From Leucobacter komagatae (GTDB lineage Bacteria > Actinomycetota > Actinomycetes > Actinomycetales > Microbacteriaceae), in assembly GCF_006716085.1 (NCBI RefSeq), contig NZ_VFON01000001.1, positions 2,790,001-2,854,000 on the forward strand: 64,000 bases of DNA. The letters run 5' to 3'. Made by a program: the position numbers and the translations under genes. The notes beneath the pieces are model-generated. The model was given only the letters and a program-made list of their open reading frames with translations. It was not told the origin of the DNA and did no database searches. Positions 16,658 to 24,533 of this stretch are shown here, piece after piece (the stretch's first letter is position 1; each line of letters opens with the position of its first letter).

Positions 16658-17587
16658 GTGAGCTTTTTCATCGGTAAGGATCAGGCACACTCGGGTTTTT
16701 CGGCCGAGGATGAGCCCGCGCTGAGGGTCGATCCCGGCACCGGTGAGCACATCCAGTTCGAGACGTCAGACTGCTCCTACGCCGAGACCGCCGAGAAGGG
16801 CAGCAGCGATAACCTGACGTCGCTCATGAACCCGATTACCGGTCCCGTCTACGTGAACGGCGCGGAGCCCGGCGACACCCTCATCATCGACATCGTTGAC
16901 ATCACGCTTGGCGACTTCGGCTGGTCTGGCTACTTCCACGGTGCGGGCGCCCTCGCCGGCGTCATGGGTGACGAGCCGTACATGCGCCAGGTGCCGATCT
17001 CTGACGGCATGGTGCACCTCACCGACACGATTTCGGTGCCCGCCCGCCCGATGGTCGGCTGTTTCGGCACGGCGCCCGCCACGGGCCGCAACTCGTCGAT
17101 GGCACCCGTCTACTCCGAGGGCGGCAACCTCGACCTCACCTACGCGGGCATCGGCAGCCGGCTGTACCTCCCCGTCAGAGTCGCAGGCGCGTACCTCGGC
17201 CTCGGCGATATCCACGCGGTTATGGCTGAGGGCGAGGCATCCGATGTCGCGATCGAGGCCGCCGGCACCATCACCGCCACGGTGTCGCTCACGAAGGACT
17301 TTTCCGTCTCCGGCCCCGCGATCGAGACCGAGACCGAAGTCATCTTTGTTGGCCTCGGCGACACCATCCAGGAGTCGCTCGCGAACGGCTACCAGCGCGC
17401 CTTCCGCTTCCTGACGACCCAGCATGGCTTCAGTCGCGGTGACGCGTTCACCGTCATGAGCGCGATGGTGAACTCCGCGCTCGGCGGGCCAGCGGGCTCC
17501 GCCGAGGTCCCTGCGGGCTCCCCGCTCGCGGCCGGATCGATCACGACCCACCACGTGCCGAAGTCGATCCTGCGCCCCGCGGCGTAG
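16658..17587 (+). CDS. Acetamidase/formamidase family protein
   Basis: 309-residue cytoplasmic hydrolase of the AmdA/FmdA family, which releases ammonia from short amides such as formamide or acetamide. The GTG start at 16658 is preceded by AAAGGAG 8 nt upstream. Family features are NPITGPVYVNGAEPGDTLII, where the N-terminal beta structure forms the amide pocket, RPMVGCFGTAPATG, GGNLDLTYAGIGSRLYLPV (the conserved G-G-N-D motif) and LGLGDIHAVMAEGEASDVAIE, with its conserved acidic residues. Length matches the family. It is a single-gene unit, so substrate and regulation are unclear. Several members act on formylated or cyclic amides rather than acetamide. Confidence 0.9.
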   Translation: MSFFIGKDQAHSGFSAEDEPALRVDPGTGEHIQFETSDCSYAETAEKGSSDNLTSLMNPITGPVYVNGAEPGDTLIIDIVDITLGDFGWSGYFHGAGALAGVMGDEPYMRQVPISDGMVHLTDTISVPARPMVGCFGTAPATGRNSSMAPVYSEGGNLDLTYAGIGSRLYLPVRVAGAYLGLGDIHAVMAEGEASDVAIEAAGTITATVSLTKDFSVSGPAIETETEVIFVGLGDTIQESLANGYQRAFRFLTTQHGFSRGDAFTVMSAMVNSALGGPAGSAEVPAGSPLAAGSITTHHVPKSILRPAA

Positions 17588-17685
17588 AACGACCGCAGTC
17601 CAGACCGACCGCGGCCCAGAGCGACCGCAGCCCTGCCCCCGACTCTTCCGACCCCGGTCTGATGCGTCCGTGCCCGAGCGGAACC

Positions 17686-17691
17686 TAGACT
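17686..17691 (+). promoter_or_regulatory. Putative -10 box of the two-component operon
   Basis: TAGACT lies 6 nt before the ATG at 17698. This places the transcription start at the ATG and predicts a leaderless mRNA, in line with the absence of a Shine-Dalgarno element there. Confidence 0.5.
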
Positions 17692-17697
17692 TGGCGC

Positions 17698-18600
17698 ATG
17701 GAGACAGCTCGGCCGAAGTGGCGCACGCGCGCGTGGCTCGATGCGGGAGTCGTGTTCCTGCTCATCGCGATCCTGCTCGCGACCCTGTCGTCCGAGGACG
17801 AGACGGTGAAAACCGCCATCGGGTATGTGACGCTCGCCGTGATCGTGGGTGGCCTCTGGGTGACGATCGCTCGCGTGCGCAGACAGCGCCGCGCTTACGA
17901 GCAGGAGCTCGCGGACTGGGCAACTGAACGGGCGGCGCAGGCGGAGCGACTCAGGATCGCCGCAGACCTCCACGACCTCGTGTCGCACGGGCTCGGCGCG
18001 ATCACGGTCCGCGCGGCGGCGGCCCGGAGCGTCGACGTCACCGGCCAGTCTGCGCTCGCCGAGCGCGAGCGAGCGCTGGGCGATATCGAGCAGGTGAGCC
18101 GTGAGACCACGACCGAGCTGCGCCGCATGCTCGCGGTGCTGCGCGAGCCAGGGACCGCCCCGCTCCGCCCCGCCGAGACGCTCGCCGACCTTCCCGCGAT
18201 CATCGCCGAGGCGCGGGCGGCTGGCCTGACCATTGAGCTCGAGGCTCCCGGGCAGGATCCCGTTGCGGGCGGCCCTGTCGCGGGAGGCCCAGTTGCTCAG
18301 GCCTCGCAGGGGGCACAGCTCACGGCCTGCGCGATCGTGCGCGAAGCGCTCGCGAACGCGCTGCGCCACGCGGGTCCGTGCGCGGCGACGGTCAGCGTTC
18401 GTCGTGAGCGCGATGCCCTCGAAGTTCGCGTGTGCAATGACGGGCCGCGGGGGGAGTGGCGCGCAGCGCCGGGCGCAGGGCACGGGCTGAACGGGTTGCG
18501 AGAGCGGGTCGCCGCACTTGGCGGAGCGCTCGAGGCCGGACCGAGCGGCGCGGGCTTTCACGTCGTCGCGCGAATCCCGGACCCGGAGGTGCAGGGATGA
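17698..18600 (+). CDS. NarL-family sensor histidine kinase
   Basis: 300-residue membrane kinase paired with the next gene. Two membrane segments (VVFLLIAILLATL, residues about 18-30, and IGYVTLAVIVGGLWVTIA, about 41-58) leave only a short external loop, so it senses membrane or intracellular cues rather than binding a large ligand. A coiled linker leads to the HisKA_3 dimerisation domain with the phosphoacceptor His92 in DLHDLVSHGLG. The ATPase domain has REALANALRHA (N box) and GHGLNGLRERVAALGG (G box). An insert with the repeated VAGGPVAGGPVA lies between the domains near 18263. Its stop overlaps the regulator start (ATGA). Confidence 0.94.
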   Translation: METARPKWRTRAWLDAGVVFLLIAILLATLSSEDETVKTAIGYVTLAVIVGGLWVTIARVRRQRRAYEQELADWATERAAQAERLRIAADLHDLVSHGLGAITVRAAAARSVDVTGQSALAERERALGDIEQVSRETTTELRRMLAVLREPGTAPLRPAETLADLPAIIAEARAAGLTIELEAPGQDPVAGGPVAGGPVAQASQGAQLTACAIVREALANALRHAGPCAATVSVRRERDALEVRVCNDGPRGEWRAAPGAGHGLNGLRERVAALGGALEAGPSGAGFHVVARIPDPEVQG

Positions 18601-19313
18601 CCGGAACCGATGCCCGAGCGATTCGGGTCGTCATCGCCGACGACCAGGCGCTCTTGCGCAGCAGCCTTGAGCTGATTCTCGGCGGCGCACCCGATATCGA
18701 CGTCGTCGGCCTCGCCGGTACCGGAGCGGAGGCCATCGCCCAGGCTCGTGAGCTCGCTCCCGACGTGGTGCTCATGGACATCCGCATGCCCGGCGGGGAT
18801 GGGATCGAGGCGACGGCAGCCATCGCCGCCGACGAGGCGCTCGCCGCAACGCGGGTACTCGTGCTCTCGATGTTTGAACTCGACGAGTACGTCTATGGCG
18901 CGCTTCGCGCTGGTGCGAGCGGGTTCCTGCTGAAGGATGCGCACCCTGACGAGCTCCGCGAGGCGATCCGGCGCACCCACCAGGGCGAGTCGCTCTTCGC
19001 CCCAACTATCCTCGGCAGCCTCATCGCGCACTTCCTCGGGGCCGCAGGCACTGCCGGAGCCACAGGAGCCGCCGGGGCAAACGGGCGGGCGGGCGCCTCG
19101 GCCCGCGGCGCGCTCGACCGACTCACCTCGCGGGAGCACGAGGTGCTCGTGCTCGTCGCGCGCGGGCTGTCGAACGACGAGATTGCCGCGGAGTTCACAA
19201 TCTCGGTGAAGACCGTCAAGACACACATCGGCAGCCTGCTGTCGAAGCTGCACGCCCGCGACCGGGCGCAGCTCGTCATCGCCGCGTACGAAGGCGGTGC
19301 GGTGGGCGGCTAG
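18597..19313 (+). CDS. NarL/LuxR-family response regulator
   Basis: 238-residue DNA-binding regulator. The receiver domain (1-125) has the acidic pair in VVIADDQALL, the phosphoacceptor Asp61 in VVLMDIRMPGGDG, and the Lys of GFLLKDAHPDEL. A glycine/alanine-rich linker (AAGTAGATGAAGANGRAGAS) joins the LuxR-type helix-turn-helix, LTSREHEVLVLVARGLSNDE, then FTISVKTVKTHIGSLLSKLH. The ATG at 18597 overlaps the kinase stop by 4 nt, so the pair is translationally coupled. Its stop shares CTAG with the stop of the convergent siderophore-interacting protein gene. Targets are unknown; the neighbouring acetamidase and iron genes are candidates only by position. Confidence 0.95.
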   Translation: MTGTDARAIRVVIADDQALLRSSLELILGGAPDIDVVGLAGTGAEAIAQARELAPDVVLMDIRMPGGDGIEATAAIAADEALAATRVLVLSMFELDEYVYGALRAGASGFLLKDAHPDELREAIRRTHQGESLFAPTILGSLIAHFLGAAGTAGATGAAGANGRAGASARGALDRLTSREHEVLVLVARGLSNDEIAAEFTISVKTVKTHIGSLLSKLHARDRAQLVIAAYEGGAVGG

Positions 19314-20242
19314 CCCTCTGCCCGCCCGATCTTCCAGTAGCCCATAAAGGCGACGGCCTTTCGGTCGATCCCGAGGTCGCGCACGAGGTGGCGGCGCATC
19401 CGGGTGACGACGCCCGCCTCGCCCGCGAGCCACGCGTAGTCCTCGGAGACGACGTGCTCGGGCACGTCCCACAGCACCTCGTCTGCGCCAGTAGCCTCGT
19501 CCGCGTCGGCGGTCTCCGCCGCGTCGAACTCACCAGAAGCCGGCGCCGAGCCCGGAAGTCGCCTCGCGCCCCACTCGGCGATCGCCGGCTCGAGGAACGT
19601 GCCGTGCGGGGCTCCGTCGCGCCCAAGCCAGGTCACGGTGACTCCGCTCGGGTGCGAGAGCGTGAGCGCGTCGCCAGCCTCGGGCACCTCGATGAACGCC
19701 TCGCCCGTGAAATCGTCGGGGAGCGATTCGAGGATCGCGCAGATCGCGGGAGCCGCGGTCTCGTCACCGGCGAGCAGGATCCGGCGGGCCGTGCCAGGGT
19801 TCCACTCGATCCCGCCGGCGGGCTCGTTCGCCCGCGAGTCCGGGCCGACGATGATGAGCTCGTCGCCGGGTGCCGCGGCCTGGGCCCATGCAGACGCGGG
19901 CCCCTCGGTGCCGTGCAGCACGAAGTCGATGTCGATCTCGGCGAGCTCGGGGCGCACCGCGCGGATCGTGTATGTGCGGATAGGGTTGCGCTCGTCGTCC
20001 GGTAGCTCCCGCCACTTGCGGTACCACTCGAGCATCTCCTGGCTCGGGCCGTCGAACAGCCCGAGGTCTGGGAACGTGCCGTCTGGGCGGGGGAGTAGCA
20101 GCTTGATGCGCTGGTCGAGGCCGTCGATGCCGAAGTGCTGCAGGTCGTCGCCGCCGAACGTGATCCGCGTGAAGTGGGGTGAGAGCTGCGTGATGCGCAG
20201 CACCCGGGTGAGGAAGGCGTCGTAGGGCTGGCGGTCGGTCAT
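19310..20242 (-). CDS. Siderophore-interacting protein (FAD-dependent ferric-siderophore reductase)
   Basis: 310-residue cytoplasmic flavoprotein of the SIP/ViuB family that reduces ferric siderophores to release iron. The start ATG 20242 is preceded by AAGGAG, giving MTDRQPYDAFLTRVLRIT. The FAD-binding motif is RTYTIRAV, where R-x-Y-T-x-R binds the flavin, followed by IDIDFVLHGTEGPASAWAQA and the NAD(P)H-site block ILLAGDETAAPAICAILESL. An acidic insert (EFDAAETADADEATGADE) lies before the C-terminal VTRMRRHLVRDLGIDRKAVAFMGYWKIG, which is typical. It is divergent from the siderophore ABC transporter; the DtxR-like box between them probably represses both when iron is plentiful. Confidence 0.95.
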   Translation of the reverse strand: MTDRQPYDAFLTRVLRITQLSPHFTRITFGGDDLQHFGIDGLDQRIKLLLPRPDGTFPDLGLFDGPSQEMLEWYRKWRELPDDERNPIRTYTIRAVRPELAEIDIDFVLHGTEGPASAWAQAAAPGDELIIVGPDSRANEPAGGIEWNPGTARRILLAGDETAAPAICAILESLPDDFTGEAFIEVPEAGDALTLSHPSGVTVTWLGRDGAPHGTFLEPAIAEWGARRLPGSAPASGEFDAAETADADEATGADEVLWDVPEHVVSEDYAWLAGEAGVVTRMRRHLVRDLGIDRKAVAFMGYWKIGRAEG

Positions 20243-20353
20243 GCGGGTGGGCTCCTTGAAGGCGTCGGTTGGCCGGGCTGGCCGGGGTGTGGTGGCTTGC
20301 GAGAGCTGAAAGAACAGCACGAATCCACACCTACTCTATTCATCAGATCATAG

Positions 20354-20372
20354 TTAGGCTAGGCTTACTCAA
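20354..20372. promoter_or_regulatory. DtxR/IdeR-type iron box
   Basis: TTAGGCTAGGCTTACTCAA fits the 19-bp consensus TTAGGTTAGGCTAACCTAA at most positions, including the TTAGG arm and central TAGGCT. It ends 2 nt before the GTG of the transporter ATPase and lies 112 bp from the reductase start, so it can control both divergent units. Confidence 0.75.
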
Positions 20373-20374
20373 CT

Positions 20375-21241
20375 GTGAAAGCATCGACTCTTTGCGGCTC
20401 AGAACTGCGCCTCGGCTACCGCGGCACCGAGGTCGTGCACGGCGCAAGCCTCACGCTCCGGCCCGGCAGGGTGACGGCGCTCGTCGGCCCCAACGGCAGC
20501 GGAAAGTCGACGCTGCTCCGCGCGATCGCCAGGCTCCACGACACGAACTCCGGGGACGTAACGCTCACCGCGTCGAGCACCGAACCGAGCGCCGTGTCGA
20601 ACGCCCAGCCACGCCGTGCGAGCACGCTGAGCGCCAAGGAGTTCGCCCGCGAGGTCGCGATGCTCTCGCAGTCGCGCCCCCACCCGTCAGGACTCTCAGT
20701 GCGCGACATCGTCACCTACGGCCGCCACCCGCACCGCGGGCGATTCTCGGGGCTGAGCGACCGCGACAGGGAGGCCGTGGACACCGCCCTCGAACTCACC
20801 GGGCTCGCGCAGATGGCAGACCGCTCGGCCGATCAGCTCTCCGGCGGCGAGCTGCAGCGGGTCTGGCTCGGCACCGCGCTCGCGCAAGATACCGGGGTGC
20901 TGCTGCTCGACGAACCGACGAACCACCTTGACCTCAAGCACCAGATGGACACCCTCGACCTCATCTGCGACCTCGCCGCCCGCGGCACGGCCATAGGCGT
21001 CGTGCTTCACGACCTCGACCAGGCGGCCGGCGTCGCTGACGAGGTCGTGCTGCTCGCGGGTGGCAACGTGCTCGCCGCTGGCGCCCCCGAAGACGTGCTC
21101 ACTGGCGAGCACCTCTCCGCGGTGTACGGACTTCCCATCGACACCACCGTCGACGAGGAAACGAAACGCGTTCGGGTGTTCCCGCGCGCACGCCACCGGC
21201 AGCGCCCGCGCCGCCTTGAACCGGAAGTCTGCACCGCATGA
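20375..21241 (+). CDS. Iron-siderophore ABC transporter, ATP-binding protein (FecE/FepC type)
   Basis: 288-residue ATPase of a ferric-siderophore importer. GTG 20375 directly follows the iron box, with no room for a spaced Shine-Dalgarno element, suggesting a leaderless or very short leader. Walker A is VGPNGSGKSTLLRA, the Q loop AMLSQSRPHPSGLSV, the signature LSGGELQRVWLGTAL, Walker B VLLLDEPTNHLD and the switch His VLHDLDQAAGVAD. A 25-residue insert (TASSTEPSAVSNAQPRRAST) between Walker A and the Q loop is longer than usual, and the basic tail RARHRQRPRRLE is unusual. Stop overlaps the binding-protein start (ATGA), so the locus is an operon. Confidence 0.95.
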   Translation: MKASTLCGSELRLGYRGTEVVHGASLTLRPGRVTALVGPNGSGKSTLLRAIARLHDTNSGDVTLTASSTEPSAVSNAQPRRASTLSAKEFAREVAMLSQSRPHPSGLSVRDIVTYGRHPHRGRFSGLSDRDREAVDTALELTGLAQMADRSADQLSGGELQRVWLGTALAQDTGVLLLDEPTNHLDLKHQMDTLDLICDLAARGTAIGVVLHDLDQAAGVADEVVLLAGGNVLAAGAPEDVLTGEHLSAVYGLPIDTTVDEETKRVRVFPRARHRQRPRRLEPEVCTA

Positions 21242-22314
21242 GTACCACCCCCTCGACCACTCGCCGTCGCTCCCCGCGCCTCGCGCTGATCGCCGCCCCG
21301 GCGGCCGCGCTCGCGCTCGCGCTTTCGGGGTGCGGCACCACCACCGCCCCGACCGGCGAGACGGAGGTCGCCCCGGCCGCATCGATCGCCGGCTGCGAGA
21401 ACGACGCGACCGCGACGAGCACGGGCGCCGTCGAACTCACCGACTCGTTCGGCCGCACCGTTAGCCTTGAAGCTCCCGCGAAGCGCGTCGCCGTGCTCGA
21501 GTGGCAGCAGATCGAAGACGTGATCACACTGTGCGTGGCGCCGGTCGCCGTGGCAGACGCCGAGGGCTTCTCAACGTGGGACACGGCGGTCGAGCTGCCG
21601 GAGGGCGCGACCGACGTCGGCTCCAGGCAAGAGCCGAACCTCGACGCGCTGTTCGGCACGAACCCCGACCTCGTGATCGTCGAGGCCTACACCGCTGACG
21701 ACGAGATCATCGGCAAGCTCGAGAAATACGGCGTCCCGGTGCTCGCCACCAAGGGCGCCGACGCCGCCGACCCGATCGCGAACATGAAGAACACCTTCTC
21801 GCTCATCGCCGACGCAACCGGCCGTGAAGAGCGCGCCACCGTCGTGCTCGACGAGTTCGATGCGCACCTCGCCGAAGCGAAGGGGAGCCTCGCCGACGCG
21901 GGCCTCAAAACCACCGACTTCGTCTACTTTGACGGCTGGATCGACGGCGGCAACGTCGCGCTGCGCCCGTTCGGCCAGGGGTCGCTCATCGGCGAGATCG
22001 GCGAAGAGCTCGGCCTCACGAACGCGTGGACCGGCGAGGTCGATCCCGCCTACGGCCTCGGCCAGACCGACATCGAGGGCATGAAGGCCGTCGGCGACGC
22101 GACACTGCTGCACACCGCGACCGAGGAGAAGTCGGAAGACGAGTTCGCGAAGGCGCTTGAGACGAACCCGGTGTGGGCCGCGCTGCCCGCTGTCGCCGAC
22201 GGCCGCCTCTACGCGTTCCCGACGGGTATCTGGACCTTCGGCGGCCCCCGCTCCGCGCAGCAGATCATCGACGCATACGTGTCGGTGCTCGCTGAGCCCG
22301 GCGCGGGCGAGTGA
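21238..22314 (+). CDS. Iron-siderophore ABC transporter, substrate-binding lipoprotein
   Basis: 358-residue extracellular lipoprotein that delivers ferric siderophore to the permease. The signal peptide ends in the lipobox LALSGC (Cys32), after a basic TTRRRSPRLAL start. The mature part has the FepB/BtuF-like fold: DSFGRTVSLEAPAKRVAVLEWQ, GATDVGSRQEPNLDALFGTN and PDLVIVEAYTADDEI in the first lobe. The second lobe has TTDFVYFDGWIDGGNVALRP and RLYAFPTGIWTFGGPRSAQQ, typical of ferric-citrate or hydroxamate binders. ATGA overlap with the ATPase and GTGA overlap with the permease make translation coupled. The siderophore bound is unknown. Confidence 0.95.
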   Translation: MSTTPSTTRRRSPRLALIAAPAAALALALSGCGTTTAPTGETEVAPAASIAGCENDATATSTGAVELTDSFGRTVSLEAPAKRVAVLEWQQIEDVITLCVAPVAVADAEGFSTWDTAVELPEGATDVGSRQEPNLDALFGTNPDLVIVEAYTADDEIIGKLEKYGVPVLATKGADAADPIANMKNTFSLIADATGREERATVVLDEFDAHLAEAKGSLADAGLKTTDFVYFDGWIDGGNVALRPFGQGSLIGEIGEELGLTNAWTGEVDPAYGLGQTDIEGMKAVGDATLLHTATEEKSEDEFAKALETNPVWAALPAVADGRLYAFPTGIWTFGGPRSAQQIIDAYVSVLAEPGAGE

Positions 22315-24389
22315 CCCGCACCGCCTCCGAGCCCGCCGTCGCGGTCGCCGAGGCTGGCTCCCGCTCCCGCGCGCTCGGGGGCGGTGCCGCGATCGCGCTC
22401 ACGGCGGTCGCGCTCGCACTTGTCGCGGCCTGGCACCTCTCCCAGGGCACGTCGGGCGTTGGCGCCGGCGAGCTGCTGCAGGTGCTCACGGGCGGCGGCA
22501 CCGACGACGCCCGCAACGTGCTCTGGGGCTCCCGGCTGCCCCGGCTCGCGGCCGGTGTCGCGGTCGGTGTCGCGCTCGGCGTCGCGGGCGTGCTCATGCA
22601 GACGCTCGCGCGGAACCCGCTCGCGTCACCCGACACCCTCGGCGTCACCGCCGGGTCGTATCTCGCGGTCACCGCGGTCGCCGCGTTCGGGATCGCCGTG
22701 CCCCTGTGGGCCTCCGGGCTCCTGGCGTTTGCCGGGGGCCTGGCCGCCGCCGGCATTGTGCTCGGCCTCGCGGGTGGAGCCGGCACGTCGAGCACGCGGC
22801 TCGTGCTCGCCGGCTCCGCGCTCGCCCTCGCGTTCCAAGCCCTCACCTCGGCGCTTCTCATCCTGTTCCAAGAGGAGACGAAGGGCCTCCTCGCCTGGGG
22901 CAGCGGGAGCCTCGCCCAGCTGAACCTTGACGCCGCGCTCCGCGCCCTGCCGCTCATCGCGGTCGCCGTTGCGGCGGCCCTCTTGCTGTCGCACCGCCTC
23001 GACGTGTTCAGCCTGGGCGACGACCTCGCGAAGAGTCTCGGCGTTCCGCTCGGGTCTACGCGGGTGTCAGGGATCCTGCTCGCCGTAGCGCTGTCGGCGA
23101 CCGCCGTCACGCTCGCCGGCCCGATCGGCTTCGTCGGCCTCTGCGCGCCGGTGCTTGCGCGGCTCCTCGCCCGATGGGTGCCGGCGCTCGAACGCCACGC
23201 GTTCAGGCTGCCCGCGGCCGGGCTCATCGGCGCGGTGCTCGTGCTTGGCGCCGACGCGGTGTTGCGCGCGGTGCTCGGGGCGGCAGCCGCGGTGTCGGTG
23301 CCGACCGGGGTGGCGACGACGCTCGCCGGCGCGATCGTGCTCGTCGTCCTCGCGCGGGGCCTCCGCGGCGGATCGACGCAGGCCGCTCGCGTGCGGGCCG
23401 CCGCGCGGAGTGCGCGGCGGTTCTGGATCACGCTCGCCGTGCTTTCTGCCGCGCTTGTCGCGGTCGTGATCCTCGGGGCGCTTGCGGGCAACACCATGCT
23501 GCGCACCGGCGACCTCGCGCTCTGGCTGCAGGGCACCGCGCCGCCGCCGATCGCGCTCGCCCTCGACGAGCGGGCGCCCCGCGTGCTCGCGGCCATCCTC
23601 GCGGGCGCGGCGCTCGCGCTCGCCGGCGGCATCACGCAGTCGATCAGTCGCAACCCGCTCGCCGACCCCGGCTTGCTGGGCATCACCGGCGGCGCGGGCC
23701 TCGGCGCGGTGCTCGTGGTCACGGGAGGGCTCGCGGGCACTGTCGGGATCACGGTGGCGGCGACGGTGGGATCCCTCCTCGCGTTCGCCCTCGTCTACGG
23801 CCTGAGCTGGCGCGGGGGCCTGAGCGCCGACAGGCTCGTGCTCATCGGCATCGGGGGCTCGGCGGGCGCGACCGCGCTCACGACGTTCTTCCTGCTGCGG
23901 GCGGACCCGTGGAACACTCCGGCGATCTACACCTGGCTCTCCGGCACCACGTACGGGCGCAGCTTCGCGCAGGTGCTGCCGGTGCTCATCGTGCTCGCGG
24001 TCGCGGTGCCGCTCGTGCTCGCCGCGCGCCGCGAGGTCGACCTCATTGCGCTCGACGAAGACACCCCGCGTGCGCTCGGCGTGCGGCTCGAGCGCACCCG
24101 GCTCGGCCTCCTCGCGCTCGCCGCCGTGCTCGCCGCCGCGAGCGTCACGGCCGTCGGCGTCGTTGGGTTCGTCGGGCTGCTCGCTCCGCACGCGGCCCGC
24201 GCGCTTGTCGGCGCTCGAACGGCGCGCTTCCTGCCGACGGCGGCGGTGCTTGGCGCGGTGCTCGTCGGTGTCGCTGATGCGGTCGGGCGCACGGTGATCG
24301 CACCCGCCCAACTACCCGCGGGGCTCATGGTCGCGCTGCTCGGGGCGCCGTACTTCGTGTGGCTGCTCTGGCGCACGCGCGACGCCTGA
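22311..24389 (+). CDS. Iron-siderophore ABC transporter permease, two FecCD domains fused
   Basis: 692-residue permease in which two FecCD-type domains, usually separate proteins, are joined end to end as in FhuB of E. coli. Domain 1 spans residues about 20-345 (RNPLASPDTLGVTAGSYLAV, LVLAGSALALAFQALTS, ATAVTLAGPIGFVGLCAPVL). Domain 2 begins near RRFWITLAVLSAALVAVVIL (about 360) and repeats the same blocks (SRNPLADPGLLGITGGAGLG, SVTAVGVVGFVGLLAPHAAR). About 18-20 membrane segments are expected in all. GTG 22311 overlaps the upstream stop by 4 nt. It completes the ATPase, binding protein and permease set. Confidence 0.95.
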   Translation: MTRTASEPAVAVAEAGSRSRALGGGAAIALTAVALALVAAWHLSQGTSGVGAGELLQVLTGGGTDDARNVLWGSRLPRLAAGVAVGVALGVAGVLMQTLARNPLASPDTLGVTAGSYLAVTAVAAFGIAVPLWASGLLAFAGGLAAAGIVLGLAGGAGTSSTRLVLAGSALALAFQALTSALLILFQEETKGLLAWGSGSLAQLNLDAALRALPLIAVAVAAALLLSHRLDVFSLGDDLAKSLGVPLGSTRVSGILLAVALSATAVTLAGPIGFVGLCAPVLARLLARWVPALERHAFRLPAAGLIGAVLVLGADAVLRAVLGAAAAVSVPTGVATTLAGAIVLVVLARGLRGGSTQAARVRAAARSARRFWITLAVLSAALVAVVILGALAGNTMLRTGDLALWLQGTAPPPIALALDERAPRVLAAILAGAALALAGGITQSISRNPLADPGLLGITGGAGLGAVLVVTGGLAGTVGITVAATVGSLLAFALVYGLSWRGGLSADRLVLIGIGGSAGATALTTFFLLRADPWNTPAIYTWLSGTTYGRSFAQVLPVLIVLAVAVPLVLAARREVDLIALDEDTPRALGVRLERTRLGLLALAAVLAAASVTAVGVVGFVGLLAPHAARALVGARTARFLPTAAVLGAVLVGVADAVGRTVIAPAQLPAGLMVALLGAPYFVWLLWRTRDA

Positions 24390-24454
24390 GTCGGAGTTCT
24401 GCGCGGTCGCCTGACCTCGGTTACCAGATTAAATATCAATCGTCGTAAAACCTG

Positions 24455-24483
24455 TTGATGTTTGAGTTGGTGTTGCGTACGCT
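24455..24483 (+). promoter_or_regulatory. Putative promoter of the acyl-CoA ligase operon
   Basis: TTGATG (24455-24460) and TACGCT (24478-24483) are spaced by exactly 17 nt, in a locally AT-rich stretch 50 nt before the ATG at 24534. Confidence 0.6.
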
Positions 24484-24533
24484 GGAGACTCCTGGCGGCT
24501 CAAGCGAGAGCCTGACTGTGCGGAGAGGCGACG

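Noticed and set aside
22265-23752. Open frame of 495 codons antisense to the siderophore permease
   Set aside because: Ala/Ser/Thr/Pro-rich shadow text; the permease in the sense strand is clear.
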